Assembly: GCA_025618425.1 (NCBI GenBank)
Contig: CM046842.1
Span: 27,491,668 to 27,555,667, forward strand
DNA: 64,000 nucleotides
Reading direction: 5' to 3'
From: Heliocidaris tuberculata
Lineage: Eukaryota; Echinodermata; Echinoidea; Camarodonta; Echinometridae
Shown: positions 26,523 through 38,489 of the stretch, in pieces
How positions within the stretch are numbered: position 1 is the stretch's first letter
How the letters are laid out: each line of letters opens with the position of its first letter
Notes under the pieces: generated by a model
Told to the model about the DNA's origin: nothing
The model's input: the letters and a program-made list of their open reading frames with translations, nothing else
The model's database searches: none
Made by a program: the position numbers and the translations under genes

Positions 26523-28079
26523 TTAAAGTCAGGCGGCCTGTCACAATATTTTCCGTTACATTGATTTCATAACGCATGCATCTGACTCCCTGCCTAAGCC
26601 CCTCAATGCATAACAGCACTCAGGCCCTGGGATGCACCTGCTAATACACACAAGCTCGTTTCTGTATCTCTTAATTTATTCTAAATTACTATCGGTCATG
26701 CCAAGCCAAACGACAGGCAAAATGAGGGCATTAAAGGGAAGGTGAAGTTCTGGGAAAGGTACATGGTAAACAATTATTTGTGAGCCTTCTCATTCTTATT
26801 ATTAGTTTAGAAGATCATATCTACTGTACAACATGTACAAAATATGTATGTCCCCTGAAAAGGATTGCTCTTCATAACCCCTCAAAATATGACAAGAAAC
26901 ATTTGAAATGTTTGGGCCGAACATTTCTGTGTGCAGTGCGTGACTCTAAGCAGGAGTGCGTCAACTTCTTATCATTTTGGTGATTCAAAAATCTTACAAC
27001 ACCGATTCGTATGCACTACATACTTTATATCAACCTTTCCCAATTGCTATGAGACAGTTTCTTTCACAATTCAATCTCATGACCAGAACTCAACTTTATC
27101 TTTAACTGGAGCATTGTAGACCTTGGTGCGGTGCGTTCGGACGGACAGAGCGATTAGTGACCATCGCCCACATCGTCAGCTAGGCAGGATGGCAAAATCA
27201 ACAATTGAGAGAGGGAATTCATGCATGAAATGGGGAGTTTTTATCGCTGTATTTAAGGCCGGAAATTGATTCCAGGGACGATTAGCTGGCAGAAATTAAC
27301 CACAAATTACAGGATCAGTGTACAGATGTACATACTGTACATAATTAATGCCTTATAAAGCCAATTTTTTATTAAACCATATTTCCAAACCTTAGGTATC
27401 TATTTCCAATATGAAGTTGAGAGGACTACATACACACTACATGTAATGTATATGTACTAGAAATATGCTTGTGGGAACTTCCCTCTTCCCCCCCCCCCCT
27501 TTTTTTTCTATTAAAGGGGTACATGTACATGTACATGTAAATGGGTATATTAGATGTACATGAACATGTAGGTAGCGATCATTATGCCATACAGTACATT
27601 TATAGGCCTATTCTATTCTACAGAATGAGTCAGCATGCAAATTCCATTTGAAGTACAACTACATGTACATGTACAAGGTTTGAAATTTGAATACAAATGT
27701 GAGAAGATCACTAAAAGATAGTACATGTATGTACATTTACATGTAAAGTACATCAACAAAATTAGACTGTAAAGTCTCCAGAGTGTGAAAGATACATGTG
27801 GGGTTTTGTTTGTTTGTTTGTTTGTTTGGGGTTTTTTCAGTCCAGTATGTCTACTAGTTAACTACATTGTAACAATGGAGAGTAAAGACATATTTTCCCA
27901 GAATGCAAAAGGAGGTACATGTAGCAATGAGTGTTATAGTTTACATGTAGATTGGTTGAAACACAATAAGACACTGCACAGTGTTAGACAGGAAACCTTT
28001 AAAATATCAGTTACACATACATGTATAATGGATTAAAAGAACAATATAGGACAGCCCATTAGGCTTTCACCTTTCAGCT

Positions 28080-28930
28080 TGTCAGCTTTATAAGGATCTG
28101 ATGTGAAAGATGAGACCAATACTGCATGTTAGAGCCCTGAAGAATAGCACTAGCTAGTGGAAACATGGCATACAGTACGTAATCCACTATCCACTGTACT
28201 GAGGAAAGCTTTAGGCATTCAGCTGTCAAAGGGTGTGAAAGTTGAGAACAAAGCTTCTTGGAAGAATAGTCTGGACTAACAATGGCTAATGGAAACCCAA
28301 CACAGTGCCTTACATTACATGAAGGAAAGGTTTAGGCTCTTGGGTGGCTAGGGTGTGGAAATTGAGAACAATGCTCCCTGAACATGTTGACTGGAAGAAT
28401 GGCCCAGACTAAGAATGGCCAAAGGCTCTTGGCTGTTCTGTAATCAACTAAATCAAACTGGAGAACAATGCTCCATGAACATTTACAGTGTGCTGGAAGC
28501 ATGGCCCAGACAAAACAATGGTTCGTGGAAACAAAACATACATGTACATATACTGTAGTGCCCAGTACATTCAGCATATATACATGTAAGCTTTAGGGAC
28601 TTAGCTGCTTAGGATGTGAAAATGAGATCAACGCTGGGCTGTGTGTGAGTACAGGGTAGTCCAGACTTTAATACAATACATGTATGTAAAAATGCCCAGT
28701 GGAAACACAGCATAATGCAATGTACTTGTATGTAAAACATGTACAGAACAAATGCAAGCAGAAAATATTGTGGGCTCAAGTCAAAAAGTAGTTCAGACTA
28801 ACAATGACTCATGGAAACACTACCAAATGCACTGCTGATATAGGGTAGCCGGAAACCTTACCAGATGTTAATGCAGAGCTCGGTAAGGAGTATGAAAAGT
28901 AACAATGCCCTTTATACATATAGAATGGCC
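28080..28930. repeat. Degenerate tandem array, ~130-150 bp period
   Basis: Units share AGAATAGTCCAGACTAACAA, TGGCTAATGGAAAC, AAAGCTTTAGGCA-TTCAGCTG and GTGTGAAAGTTGAGAACAATG blocks, seen at about 28100, 28240, 28370, 28480, 28650 and 28790. Confidence 0.75.
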
Positions 28931-29279
28931 ACTGGAGACGATAACTTAAACTCATACACATGTAGTCCTACAAGTACATGTACATGTATGCCTGGGAATA
29001 CTTGCAAGTGTTTTTTCTTATCTCTTTTAGTAGAGTATATCATGAATGTACATGTACATGTATATATATACAAGTTGTATGTACACTGTATGCAGAGGTC
29101 TAGTGGAAACAAAACCCTCCACCCTCCACAGGGGACAGACCAAATAGAGTATGACTTACACTGCTGGGGAGAAAATGGGAACCTGCAGAATGGCAAAGAA
29201 ACAAAATTTCTTCAAAATAGAGTGATACAAAAGAAAGAGCGAACATGTTTAGTGCAGTAAACATCTAGAGAGACACACA

Positions 29280-29650
29280 CAGCAGGGTGGAAATGAAGAG
29301 AGAGAGAGAAAGATACATGTACATGTATAGAGAAAGGAAAAGGGGGCAAAGGGATACAGAGAGAGAGGTATGAGGGGGGAGAGGTGGGGAGAGAGAGGAA
29401 AAGAGAGAGAGAGAGAGATAGAGAACGAGAAAGGAAAAGAGGGCAAAAGGAAAGAGAGAGGGGGGGGGGTATACATGTAAGGAGAGAGAGAGAGGGGGAG
29501 GAAGGGATACAGAGAGAGAAGTATGAGAGAGGAAGGAAGGGAGAGACAGAGTGAGAGACAGAATAAGAGAGAGAGAGAGAGAGCAAGAGTGAGGGAGGGG
29601 AGAGAGAGGGAGGGGAGAGAGAGAAAGATGGGGAAAGAAAACAATGAAGA
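29280..29650 (+). repeat. GA-rich low-complexity region
   Basis: Long runs of GAGA with G tracts; AGAGAGAGGTATGAG-type and GGAAAAG-GGGCAAA-type words recur (29335-29360, 29430-29450, 29505-29530), so it is partly a decayed tandem repeat. The long minus-strand S/L-rich ORFs here are artefacts. Confidence 0.9.
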
Positions 29651-30183
29651 GATGGAGAGAGCAGGAGACATCAAAGTGGATTCTAGGCTAATTATTGCAA
29701 TGGGCTATGGCTTGGAATAATACCCAAGCCCTGGCTGCCTACAGTATCTAGGGTTAGCGAGGGACAGCGGGAAAACGTGGCAAGAATCGCTAATAATGTG
29801 TTACAGAGCTCTGCATGCAGGCAGCCCCATTATACAGTAATCGCCATGGATTATACAGCAGGCCTTTCACATGTACAGGTCGAGATGCTAATCGCATGTC
29901 AGATCGAAAACTACAGCGAGCCAGATCCTCCCTTCTTCTATTTCATTACCAAGTGCATGGAACCTGTAGCCAAATGGGCAATCGCTGGACGAACTTTCCC
30001 TCTTATGGCCTCATACATGTACATGTACAAGGCCTAAGGGTTTCATTTAATTCGGTCTACGACAGCTCCAAATGCAGTGGCTCCTATAGCAGTGTCTTTA
30101 CGAACTTGAAATTGATTTCAATCTGACTTTTCAACATTACATTGATTTGCCATACATGTACATTGTATGACCTAAACTGTACA

Positions 30184-30447
30184 TGAAAGACTGCTTCGAT
30201 AATGTATGCATACATACATGTACACTGTACATACCTTTCAAACAAAGGTTGTTCTTGACAACCTGAAGGCTTGCCGGAAGCTTGCCGGACATAGCAACAA
30301 GTAATGTATGCAAACTGAATTCCAAGCATTGAGGCTCATTTATAAAAAGCGGGTTAATGGAATAGCTCGTCACTAGGTGCTCAGAGAAGAAGTGTGCATA
30401 AATTTGTGTGCATAAATTTGTATACATTACAGAACCGGTCTATTGTA
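30184..30447. mobile_element. MITE with CAATAGACCGGTTC ends, copy 2 (inverted, larger)
   Basis: Inverted relative of the element at 48875-49017 with ~110 extra bases. Both copies give the same conceptual peptide CQEQPLFERYV in one frame. That reflects shared DNA, not a shown gene. Confidence 0.8.
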
Positions 30448-30496
30448 CAATGCATTTTCTTCTTTTTGCCATTTTAGTTTTCTCTGCCATCACTCT

Positions 30497-30667
30497 CCCC
30501 CCCCCCCCCCTTTTTCCCCCAACATCTCTCTCTCTTTCTCTCTATTTCTTTCTCCCCCTCTCTTAACAACACTGTGTATACATTTGTACATTTACTCTCA
30601 TACATGTACATGTAGATCTGTCACTTCTCTTTCTCTTTCTCTCTATCTTTCTCTCTCTCTCTCTCTC

Positions 30668-30715
<48 letters not shown>

Positions 30716-30735
30716 TTTCTCTCTATATCTGTCTC
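30497..30735 (+). repeat. Pyrimidine-rich tract with (CT)n and (CA)n
   Basis: C tract (30497-30510), CTCT runs to 30700, then CACACA (30699-30714), in ARHGAP39 intron 2. Confidence 0.9.
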
Positions 30736-31542
30736 TCTATTAAACATGTACACAAAACTTGCTATATGTACAACCAAAGAAAAATAGCAATAAATTCAAA
30801 TCGATCTGAAGTGCAACTTTATGCCCTTCCATTAGCGGCTGATATAAAATGCAAATACAGCAATTGAACAGAAGATGGTGATGAACAGAAGATGGCGATG
30901 AACAAAGAACTCCACAGTCGTAATTACATATCAATGAAGTTGATAACATCTTGCACACAACGCCATCTCACTGCCGCTTCAGCGAGCGAATCCACGCATC
31001 TTAATTGCAGATTACCCCGAGGGCGATATATAACCGAGCAGTATGACGGAGTGCCACTGCGCTAAATTTATTATTTTGCGTGACTAACGCAACAGTTTTT
31101 AAGCCTGTGCCACAGTGCCTGATTGAATTGGCCTTGCTCCTGTTGCTCGACTCAATTGTTCTCAAATGTTTTACCAGCCTTCATACTACATACACCACAA
31201 CAGCTGATTATTTAAAGTTAACCCTTTTGCAATCAATAAGAAAGATTAAAACTACAATTTACATAAAGAGTTCCATACATGTACACATCTAATGTGTATA
31301 CATGTACATGTACATGTACATTATGTAAATGTCCATTTATGTACTTGTAATGCATACAGTACATATACTTTTTTTTAAATGCAGGTCTATGTTTTCATGG
31401 ACAAACAAATTGAGCTACAGTAAATCAAATACAGTACACCTGTACATATACTATGTACAATGTACAATGTATGTGTAGTATGTACACATGTACAGTGTAG
31501 GCCTACAAATTTTGTTGGGACTTACATGTACATGTACATCTA

Positions 31543-31650
31543 CAGGGGCCTGTAACATAAAGAGATGCAATCAATCTTACAATTAATTGTAACTCTTTCA
31601 GTACATGACTTTCGTAAGATTGATTTATCTCTTTATGTTACAGGCCCCTG
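31543..31650. mobile_element. Short fold-back, CAGGGGCCTGTAACATAAAG ends
   Basis: 108 bp; the first and last 24 bases are perfect complements (CAGGGGCCTGTAACATAAAG and on), with CAATCTTAC/GTAAGATTG pairing inside. No matching 8-bp flanks were found. Confidence 0.88.
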
Positions 31651-31871
31651 GTGATACATGTATACACATGTAGACCGTGTTCTCATAGATAGCGTGCTCT
31701 GGCGTGCACTAGATCATGCCATCTCTACTTGGTGAGATCACGGCAACATGATTTCCGTGTGATCCAGGAGGTCCAAGGAGGCAATCCAAAATGGCGGACC
31801 GTTGGACCACCAACTGGGGGTGCTCCATGAAAGATAGCGCAATCTAGTGTGCTCTAAATAGCCCTCTCTAC

Positions 31872-32174
31872 ATGTTAAAGGGAAACTCAACCGCAGATTG
31901 TGGACGTTTTTATACTGCGAGAGGGCACCGTGATCGTTACCTGATCATGCCGTTGCCACTTCGGACAGACTGGCTCGAGCAGCTCTCGTGCGAGATTCGG
32001 TCGGCTTCGTGCAGTCTGAAATGTAATTGCAGTAGTCCGATGGGCGCGTACGGCGCACAAATTTTGTGTACGAGTGAATGGGGCTTACGCAATCCTGACT
32101 TTCCCTACCGCCGCCTGGTGGCGTATCCCTTTCGCGCTAACCACTGCAGGTGTTGTACAAATAAAATTGAATGA
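31872..32174 (+). other. Unassigned 100-codon ORF in a GC-rich island
   Basis: A locally GC- and CpG-rich stretch (31880-32150) between two MITEs contains a 100-codon frame with 9 cysteines (SCSLKCNCSS, HCRCC). It starts at TTAAAGGGAAACTCAACCGC, which resembles the TTAAAGG ends of other elements here. That makes an unfinished transposon copy more likely than a host gene. Confidence 0.2.
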
Positions 32175-32239
32175 AGAAACCTAAACCTTGTGTGGCATTT
32201 GACCCAATAGTAGTATTTTTAATGTGCATAGGAAAATCA

Positions 32240-32393
32240 GGGTGCCGTTGCATAAAACTTGCTATTATACTTTGCTATTATAGTAATTTTTCATGGAATA
32301 CTGGATTTTGATTGGCTCTTGAGCAACGTTACCATGGTAGTTACCATTGATGGCAAAGTTACTATAATAATAAGTCTTTATGCAATGGCACCC
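32240..32393. mobile_element. Hairpin MITE, GGGTGCCRTTGCATAAA ends
   Basis: 154 bp, left GGGTGCCGTTGCATAAAACT and right complement GGGTGCCATTGCATAAAGAC. Contains TTTTGATTGGCTC. Resembles the TTTCATAAA elements at 51608 and 63547. Confidence 0.87.
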
Positions 32394-32756
32394 AGATAAC
32401 ATGGAACTCCTTCCTCTTCATTTTTCAAAAATCTGGAAGAGAAACCAGTACTGGTAATCTATTTTACTTGGCCTCTATGCAGGCTGACAGTCAGTACATG
32501 TGTATTGGAGCTTGCAGATTGTGTCTGTTACATATGTACACATGTAGGAGTGTCTGTTTTGGCAAATAATCATATTGATTTTCTGCGTTTGTACACAGAA
32601 GCTCTTTGAGTTACGTCTTAAGTATCCCAGGAATTCATTTCCTTGTTTCAAGAGTAGAATTTCTTGACAGGAAGTTAACAAATTTTATTGTAGACTACGT
32701 ACATGTAGGCCTACAGTATAATAGTGCCTGTATGTAGGAATCGCTTAAATTATAAC

Positions 32757-33502
32757 CCTTTTGCAACATCACTCCACATTTTGTGGTTCGGCTTTAACTC
32801 ATTACTTTTGATTCAGAGCCCTAAAATACATACCAGATTACATGATGAGTATATACATGTACACGTAGAAAGAGCTGTTGCACATGTACATGTAGTGTGT
32901 TTGATGCCAGGAATTTAACCCATTCATGACAGGAATTATTTAAGAGCTAAATTAATCACATCTTGTTCTTCAAATTGGCAACAATAATATTTTTCTTTTA
33001 CTGCTACATGTTTCTATAAGGTGTAATATTTTTGAAAACAATATACATGGTTAGGATTTTTGTCAAAAATTTGAAAAAATTACAGATTTTGATAAAAAAC
33101 AATGATTTTGAACTTCTCAGTGTGTTGCCAATTTAAGCATTTTAAAGCTTACTCTCATTTTTAAAATTCCTGGTATCAAACGCAATATATGGTCATGCAA
33201 CAAAAATGGACATAGTGTGTGCAGAAATTTTTGCTCTTTCTACTCATGCATCAGGTATATTTTTTAGAGCTCCGAATCAAAAGATATTGAGCCAAACCAC
33301 AGAATGTGGTCAATTGTCTTGAAAGGGTTAAAAAGGAGAATAAGCTTTTAGATCCTGAAATTAGCAACACACTGACAGATTCAAAATCATTCTTTTTAAT
33401 CAAAATTTGCCATTTTTAAAACTTTTTGACAAAATTTATAATTATCTTGTTTTCAATGGCATTACATTTTATTAGAACCATTTAGCACTAAAAGAAAAAT
33501 AC
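32757..33502. mobile_element. piggyBac-like MITE (outer copy) interrupted by another copy
   Basis: A diverged copy begins at 32757 (CCCTTTTGCAACA) and is interrupted at its internal GGAATTTTAA site by a full second copy (32919-33327, TTAA on both sides). The outer copy resumes at AAAAGGAGAATAAGC and fades out near 33502, without its right end. Uninterrupted relatives (for example 35031-35055) show the site as one TTAA. The outer copy is thus the older insertion. Confidence 0.88.
32919..33327. mobile_element. piggyBac-like MITE, copy D (nested)
   Basis: The element is 409 bp with ends CCCATTCATGACAGGAATT (one substitution in the CCCTTTC end) and GTCTTGAAAGGG, flanked by TTAA at 32915-32918 and 33328-33331. 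It sits inside an older copy of the same family. Confidence 0.9.
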
Positions 33503-33643
33503 ACAGCGTATGTGTAGGCCAGTTGGCCTTACAATCATACATGTACATTGTACATGTACATGTACAGTTTATACATGTACATGTACAGTACATCAGTTTT
33601 AGGCCCTACAATCGTGTACGTACATGTACCCCTGTACAGTACA

Positions 33644-34470
33644 CAGTCTTTTCTCTTTCCTTTTTAAAACTGCCCTTTTTTTTCTGCTATCACTTAACCC
33701 TTTCGCGACAATTGACCACATTTTGTGGTTTGGCTCTATAACTTTTGATTCAGAGCTCTAAAAAATATACCAGATGCATGAGTAGAATGAGCAAAAATTT
33801 CTGCACACACTAATGTATTTTTGTTTCATGACCATATTGCATTTGATGCCAGGAATTTTTAAAACAAGAATAAGCTTTAAAATCCTTAAATTGGCAACAC
33901 ATTGAGAGGTTCAAAATCATTGTTTTTCATCAAAATTGGCAATTTTTCAACTTTTCAACAAAATATTTAACCATGAATATTGTTTTAAAAAACATCACAC
34001 CTTATTAGAACCATGTAGCACTAAAAGAAAAATATTATTATTGCCAATTTGAAGAACAAAATATGATCAATTTAGCCCTTAAATAATTCCTGTCCTGAAA
34101 GGGTTAACTCTCACCAGGTCTCTTGCAATATAAATATTGTTTTCTCTCACAATTGATTTCACTTTTTTGTCCTTCACTTTTTGGTTTAGTACCAGTAGTT
34201 GGTACTCAAAATTAGCAAAAAGGTCGATATTTACATGTATTTTATGTAGTTGTACAGTACATGTACCAGTCTTTTCTCTTTCCTTTTTAAAACTGCCCTT
34301 TTTTTTTCTGCTATCACTTAACTCTCACCAGGTCTCTTGCAATATAAATATTGTTTTCTCTCACTTTTGATTTCACTTTTTTGTCCTTCACTTTTTGGTT
34401 AAGTACCAGTAGTTGGTACTCAAAATTAGCAAAAAGGTCGATATTTACATGTAATGTACTTGTACAGTAG
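33644..34470 (+). repeat. Tandem duplication, one unit carrying a piggyBac-like MITE
   Basis: A ~200-bp host segment starting CAGTCTTTTCTCTTTCC and ending AAAAAGGTCGATATTTACA occurs twice (33644-34240 with the insertion, 34269-34450 without). The two differ at only a few positions outside the element. This gives a natural before-and-after comparison for the insertion. Confidence 0.9.
33698..34103. mobile_element. piggyBac-like MITE, copy E (TTAA flanked, empty site known)
   Basis: The element is 406 bp, flanked by TTAA at 33694-33697 and 34104-34107. The left end reads CCCTTTCGCGACAATTGACC and the right end is the complement of CCCTTTCAGGACAGGAATT, giving ~12-bp imperfect terminal inverted repeats. 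A neighbouring tandem duplicate of the host sequence has the same site uninterrupted (CTATCACTTAACTCTCACC, 34311-34329), proving insertion into a single TTAA. TTAA target duplication with CCC-starting ends is the hallmark of piggyBac transposons. At this size it has no transposase and must have been moved in trans. Confidence 0.92.
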
Positions 34471-34878
34471 TTTTATTTAAATGTTTTATCAATGTGTGGT
34501 ACATGTACATGTACTTACATACATGTACACGTAAGTACATGGAACTTATACAGCGTGGTCCACAAACTAAAATCCAAACACATAAAATCACAACTGGGAA
34601 GAAGCACATGTACAGTACATACATGTACACAAAAATGTAGGGTATGCGAACTTCGCATTGCGAAGTGCAAAATTCCCCTGCAGCTGGAGTCCACAGCCTG
34701 CTAGAGGGCGCTGGAAGTTCAGTGGTACTCTGAGGCTTTCTGGTGCAATAACAGGTATACAATGTATTTCATAAATAATTTGGTTTGAAAATGATTCTTT
34801 TAAGAAATCATAATCTGTCGCTGATTTTTAATCCTGTAGTTTCAAAATTCAAACCTGTCGATGTTACATGTTAAGACC

Positions 34879-35283
34879 CTTTCGAGACAATTGACCACAT
34901 TTTGTGGTTTGGCTCCATAACTTTTGATCCAGAGCTCTAAAAAATATACCAGATACATGAGTAGAAAGAGCAAAAATTTCTGCACATACTGTGTCCATTT
35001 TTGTTGCATGATCATATTGCGTTTGATGCCAGGAATTTTAAAAAGGAGAATAAGATTGAACATCCTTAAATTGGCAACACATTGAGAGATTCAAAATCAT
35101 TGTTTGTTGTCCAAATTGGCAACTTTTTCAACTTTTCAACAAAGTTCCTAACCATGTGTATTATTTTCATAGACATTACACCTTATTAGAACCATGTAGC
35201 ACTAAAAGAAAAATATTATTGTTGCCAATTTGAAGAATGAAATGTGATCAATTTAGCCCTTAAATAATTCCTGTCCTGAAAGG
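34879..35283. mobile_element. piggyBac-like MITE, copy F
   Basis: Full-length copy in the orientation of copy E: CCCTTTCGAGACAATTGACC to TTCCTGTCCTGAAAGGG. Unlike the others, both flanks read TTAAGA (34871-34876 before an extra base or two, and after the right end), so the duplication may be longer than four bases or the left junction was altered. Confidence 0.85.
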
Positions 35284-36210
35284 GTTAAGACTCCTTGTGG
35301 ACCACCCTCGTGATAACTACATGTACATGTACATGTACATGTACAATGTATTTTGTACCTTACGCACTACATGCATGTATGCTCCTGGTAACTTTCAGAG
35401 TAAACATGTACATGTATATGCAGAGGAAGTCAAAATCCTAATTTCAATCCTGGACCCAACACTAATTATGCCTACATTTACCTATAGATGGTTACCTTAA
35501 CACAAACTCAACCTAAAGATAACCCCAGCAGTAATGCCAAAAGAAGGTTCATCTTCAGGAGCAAGTGTTACCAGAGGCCACATGGAGCAAGTTGCATACA
35601 ATGTACATTCACTGTACCAGTGCAATTGTGGGTGTACTACTTAATAGGGTCAACACAGGTATGTGTACATTGTACAAATTTAGTATCAAAAGTTCAGATC
35701 ACAATCAAAGTTACGGACCAATTCCCGCTTCGAATAAACAAACATTGTTCACTAAATCTGAGAGATTTTAAAAAATACGAAAACAAACATGAAAAACGTT
35801 GACCTGGGACTATTAGAATAATAAAGAATAGCCTTGAACGTTCCATATCACAGTATACATGTATGTATGAACTCGCGGAGGAATGCCATTGTGCATGTTG
35901 GCATTGTGATGTCACAATGGAGACTTCCTACAGAAATATGAATACACACAACATAATATGGGTGTGAGCTGTATGGTTACAGTTACACTTGGGCTTCATA
36001 CATGTACATGTACCTTACAGAGTTCAATGGACTTTGCAAGCAAATGTACGTGCACACAAAATGTACAGGTATGTATGTAGGCCTACATGCATACATGTGT
36101 AAGCGGACATGGACATACATTGTAGGTACATAATGTACGTATGTGTACATGTAGGCCAAGTCTCAGTAGGCTGACAAAGGAAGAGGTCAAGAATGTTCCA
36201 AGGTGGAACA

Positions 36211-36797
36211 TTAAAGGAAACCAAAACCCAAGGAGAGAATCAATGTTATTGGAAAGTGAGAATTCAGAGAAGCACTTTACAAAAAGTTTCATTAAAATCG
36301 GTAAAAAAATGAGAGAGTTATGGAAGTTTGAAAAGTCTTGTTTTACTTTCTATGGGGATCCTCAAATTGGCAAAATTGCTTCAAAATGGCTGATTTTGTG
36401 AACAACTCTCCATTTGTTTTGTACACAGATTTTCAGATTTTCCCCATTATCTTTCAAGGTGCAGTTAATCTCCTTCTGAGCTCAACATATATAATGGGAA
36501 AATGTATTTTACACCACATATGTCGAGTTCAGGAGGAGACAAGGAGCACCCTGAGAGATAATGGGGAAAATCTGAAAATCTGTGTACAAAACAAATGGAG
36601 AGTTGTTCACAAAATCAGCCATTTTGAAGCAATTTTGCCAATTTGAGGATCCCCATAGAAAGTAAAACAAGACTTTTCAAACTTCCATAACTCTCTCATT
36701 TTTTTACCGATTTTAATGAAACTTTTTGTAAAGTGCTTCTCTGAATTCTCACTTTCCAATAACATTGATTCTCTCCTTGGGTTTTGGTTTCCTTTAA
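36211..36797. mobile_element. Long fold-back element with ~240-bp matching arms
   Basis: The arms 36211-36451 and 36557-36797 are reverse complements; I found no mismatch on reading them base by base. They are separated by a ~105-bp unrelated centre. The ends read TTAAAGGAAACCAAAACCCA, and TTAA may be the target. There is no coding potential: the ORFs across the arms mirror one another. Loss of variation between the arms implies a recent insertion or ongoing conversion, and its RNA would form a very stable hairpin. Confidence 0.92.
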
Positions 36798-38032
36798 GAA
36801 GTCCTAATAAGATTCATTCCTACATACATGTACATGTAGACTTTTGTATGCTCCCTCCTTTCTTTCCTTCCTTCCTTCCCTCACTGTAAGTATTCACTGC
36901 CAAAAGCAGATTTAGTCCGGACTATTATCCGGGAATTCGATGGATAAGCATCTCAAGTCCTGCTACATGTAGCTTTCATCCTTACAGCAGCTAGAGTATT
37001 ATAATCACATCTGCTAATTTGTTTCCATGGCTGCGCACATGGCATGCCCAATGATCGCCCGCTGTTGTTTTTTTTCCCCGCCACCTTGTCGTAAAACATA
37101 CCAGCGTACCCACGTAGAAATATCTGGATCCGCATCAACTAGAGCGCGGAGAGCGTTCATATTACGAGTGAATCCACTTCCGGTCAGGAGTCCGGACTCA
37201 AACTAGACCAAAAGTGGATCGAGAAGTTCGGACTTAGTCTGGACTAAGACAAGAGCAGATTGAGTGATGCTGATAAAGTTCATTATTAATTAACTTTTGG
37301 ATCCTGACTACGTAAATCCCCATTTACATGTATACATGTACTCCACTCCTATCCCTTTTAATATGAAAAGGGTACTAGACATCCACGATCATTCGTATTC
37401 ATGTCCTCTTGTGTGCTACAACATGTATCAACAGTATTTCTGATTTTATATGAATTTATATTATGTTAGATTGATGTTTTGTATACATGTATTTGCAGAA
37501 ACAGCCGGAAACTGATTTTTAAGCTAAATGTTTTTGTGCATTCAGTATCCATGCTCCTACTCCTTACCACTTTTCTCTTCAATTTCCTGTCTTTTCACTC
37601 TTCCTCTTTGTTTTCCTAGAAACCTATGTTGGCATACCATGAATTTTTCTGTAACTTTCGCCACTATTTATCCAATTATTATAATTCTGTTTGACCAAAA
37701 TTCTTTTAGGTATTTAAGTCTTTGGGGCATGCATCATACAAGCATTGCTTTCTTAGCATGCCCCCTCCGTTTCATTGTACATACATGTATATGTTAGGTC
37801 AATAATGATCCATTTGTGTAAATCATTTTTTGTACTCTTCTTTAATACCCGTTATCTGTGTATGTTAATTTGATACTAAACTTATTACATGTACATTGTT
37901 TTATGTTTAATCATTTGATCGATATGTATCATGTACATGTATAATTATTTTGAAACGGTAAATGAATCAAATGAAAGTAAAAATTCAAATAAATGTGAAT
38001 TGAATTGAATTGAATGATCAAGAAAGACTTAC

Positions 38033-38134
38033 ACTTTTGCACTGGAGGGTGGTTCCCATGCTAGCTCTCCTGTCCTGAGATTGCCATACATGGGACGCTG
38101 TGTCTTGGGTTCGATGATCTCCACCCATTCTACC
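38033..38134 (-). CDS. ARHGAP39: ARHGAP39 coding exon 2, first WW domain
   Basis: The exon is 102 nt, with acceptor GTATACAG before 38134 and donor GTAAGT after 38033, phase 2 in and phase 2 out. It encodes VEWVEIIEPKTQRPMYGNLR followed by TGELAWEPPSSAK. This is a WW domain with both signature tryptophans (EWVEI and LAWEPP) and the binding-pocket proline. It matches the N-terminal WW of ARHGAP39/Vilse (human: [20 protein letters not shown]). The family is a Rho-family GTPase activator acting downstream of Robo in axon guidance and at synapses through WW-proline contacts. No other ORF competes on this strand. Recognition comes from remembered family sequence, not a database search. Confidence 0.93.
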
Positions 38135-38489
38135 CTGTATACAAAACAAAACAAGATGGAAAATTATGAAAAATCATTACCAAGGTTCAGTGATGGTGGC
38201 TTTGAAAAGCAAACCACAAGCCATCTGTAATCTCAATCCATCAACCAACAGTTTCAAGATATTTGGGAGAATCTGTTAAATCTTACCTTAATTTAAGTTA
38301 TTTTTTCCTTCATGTACATTAAATTATGCATGATTGCACAGGAAAAGTTTATTCAAATTACAAATTAAAACTACATGTATGCACTTGCATGTTTAAAAAA
38401 ATGGTCTTGCCATCGTTTGTACCTAAAATATATATTTATGTTATTTTAGACTTCATCTTTTCATTTTTTGTACTGTAATAATTGTATAT

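Noticed and set aside
28865..29260. 131-codon plus-strand ORF
   Set aside because: Crosses the end of a degenerate tandem array and CATGTACATG runs (YTCSPTSTCTCMPGNTC); no family match.
29249..29674. 141-codon S/L/P-rich minus-strand ORF
   Set aside because: Translation of a GA/CT low-complexity tract, open in two frames.
36141..36646. Two plus-strand ORFs of 86 and 102 codons
   Set aside because: They run through the arms of the fold-back element and mirror minus-strand frames.
36899..37265. Possible TIR element around GCAGATTTAGTCCGGACT and TCTGGACTAAGACAAGAGCAGA
   Set aside because: The two ends do not align as a proper inverted repeat over more than short words, so boundaries could not be supported.
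37528..38025. LINE 3' end with (GAATT)n tail
   Set aside because: The TGAATTGAATTGAATTGAAT tail is suggestive, but no reverse-transcriptase motif precedes it and the tail abuts the WW1 exon donor.
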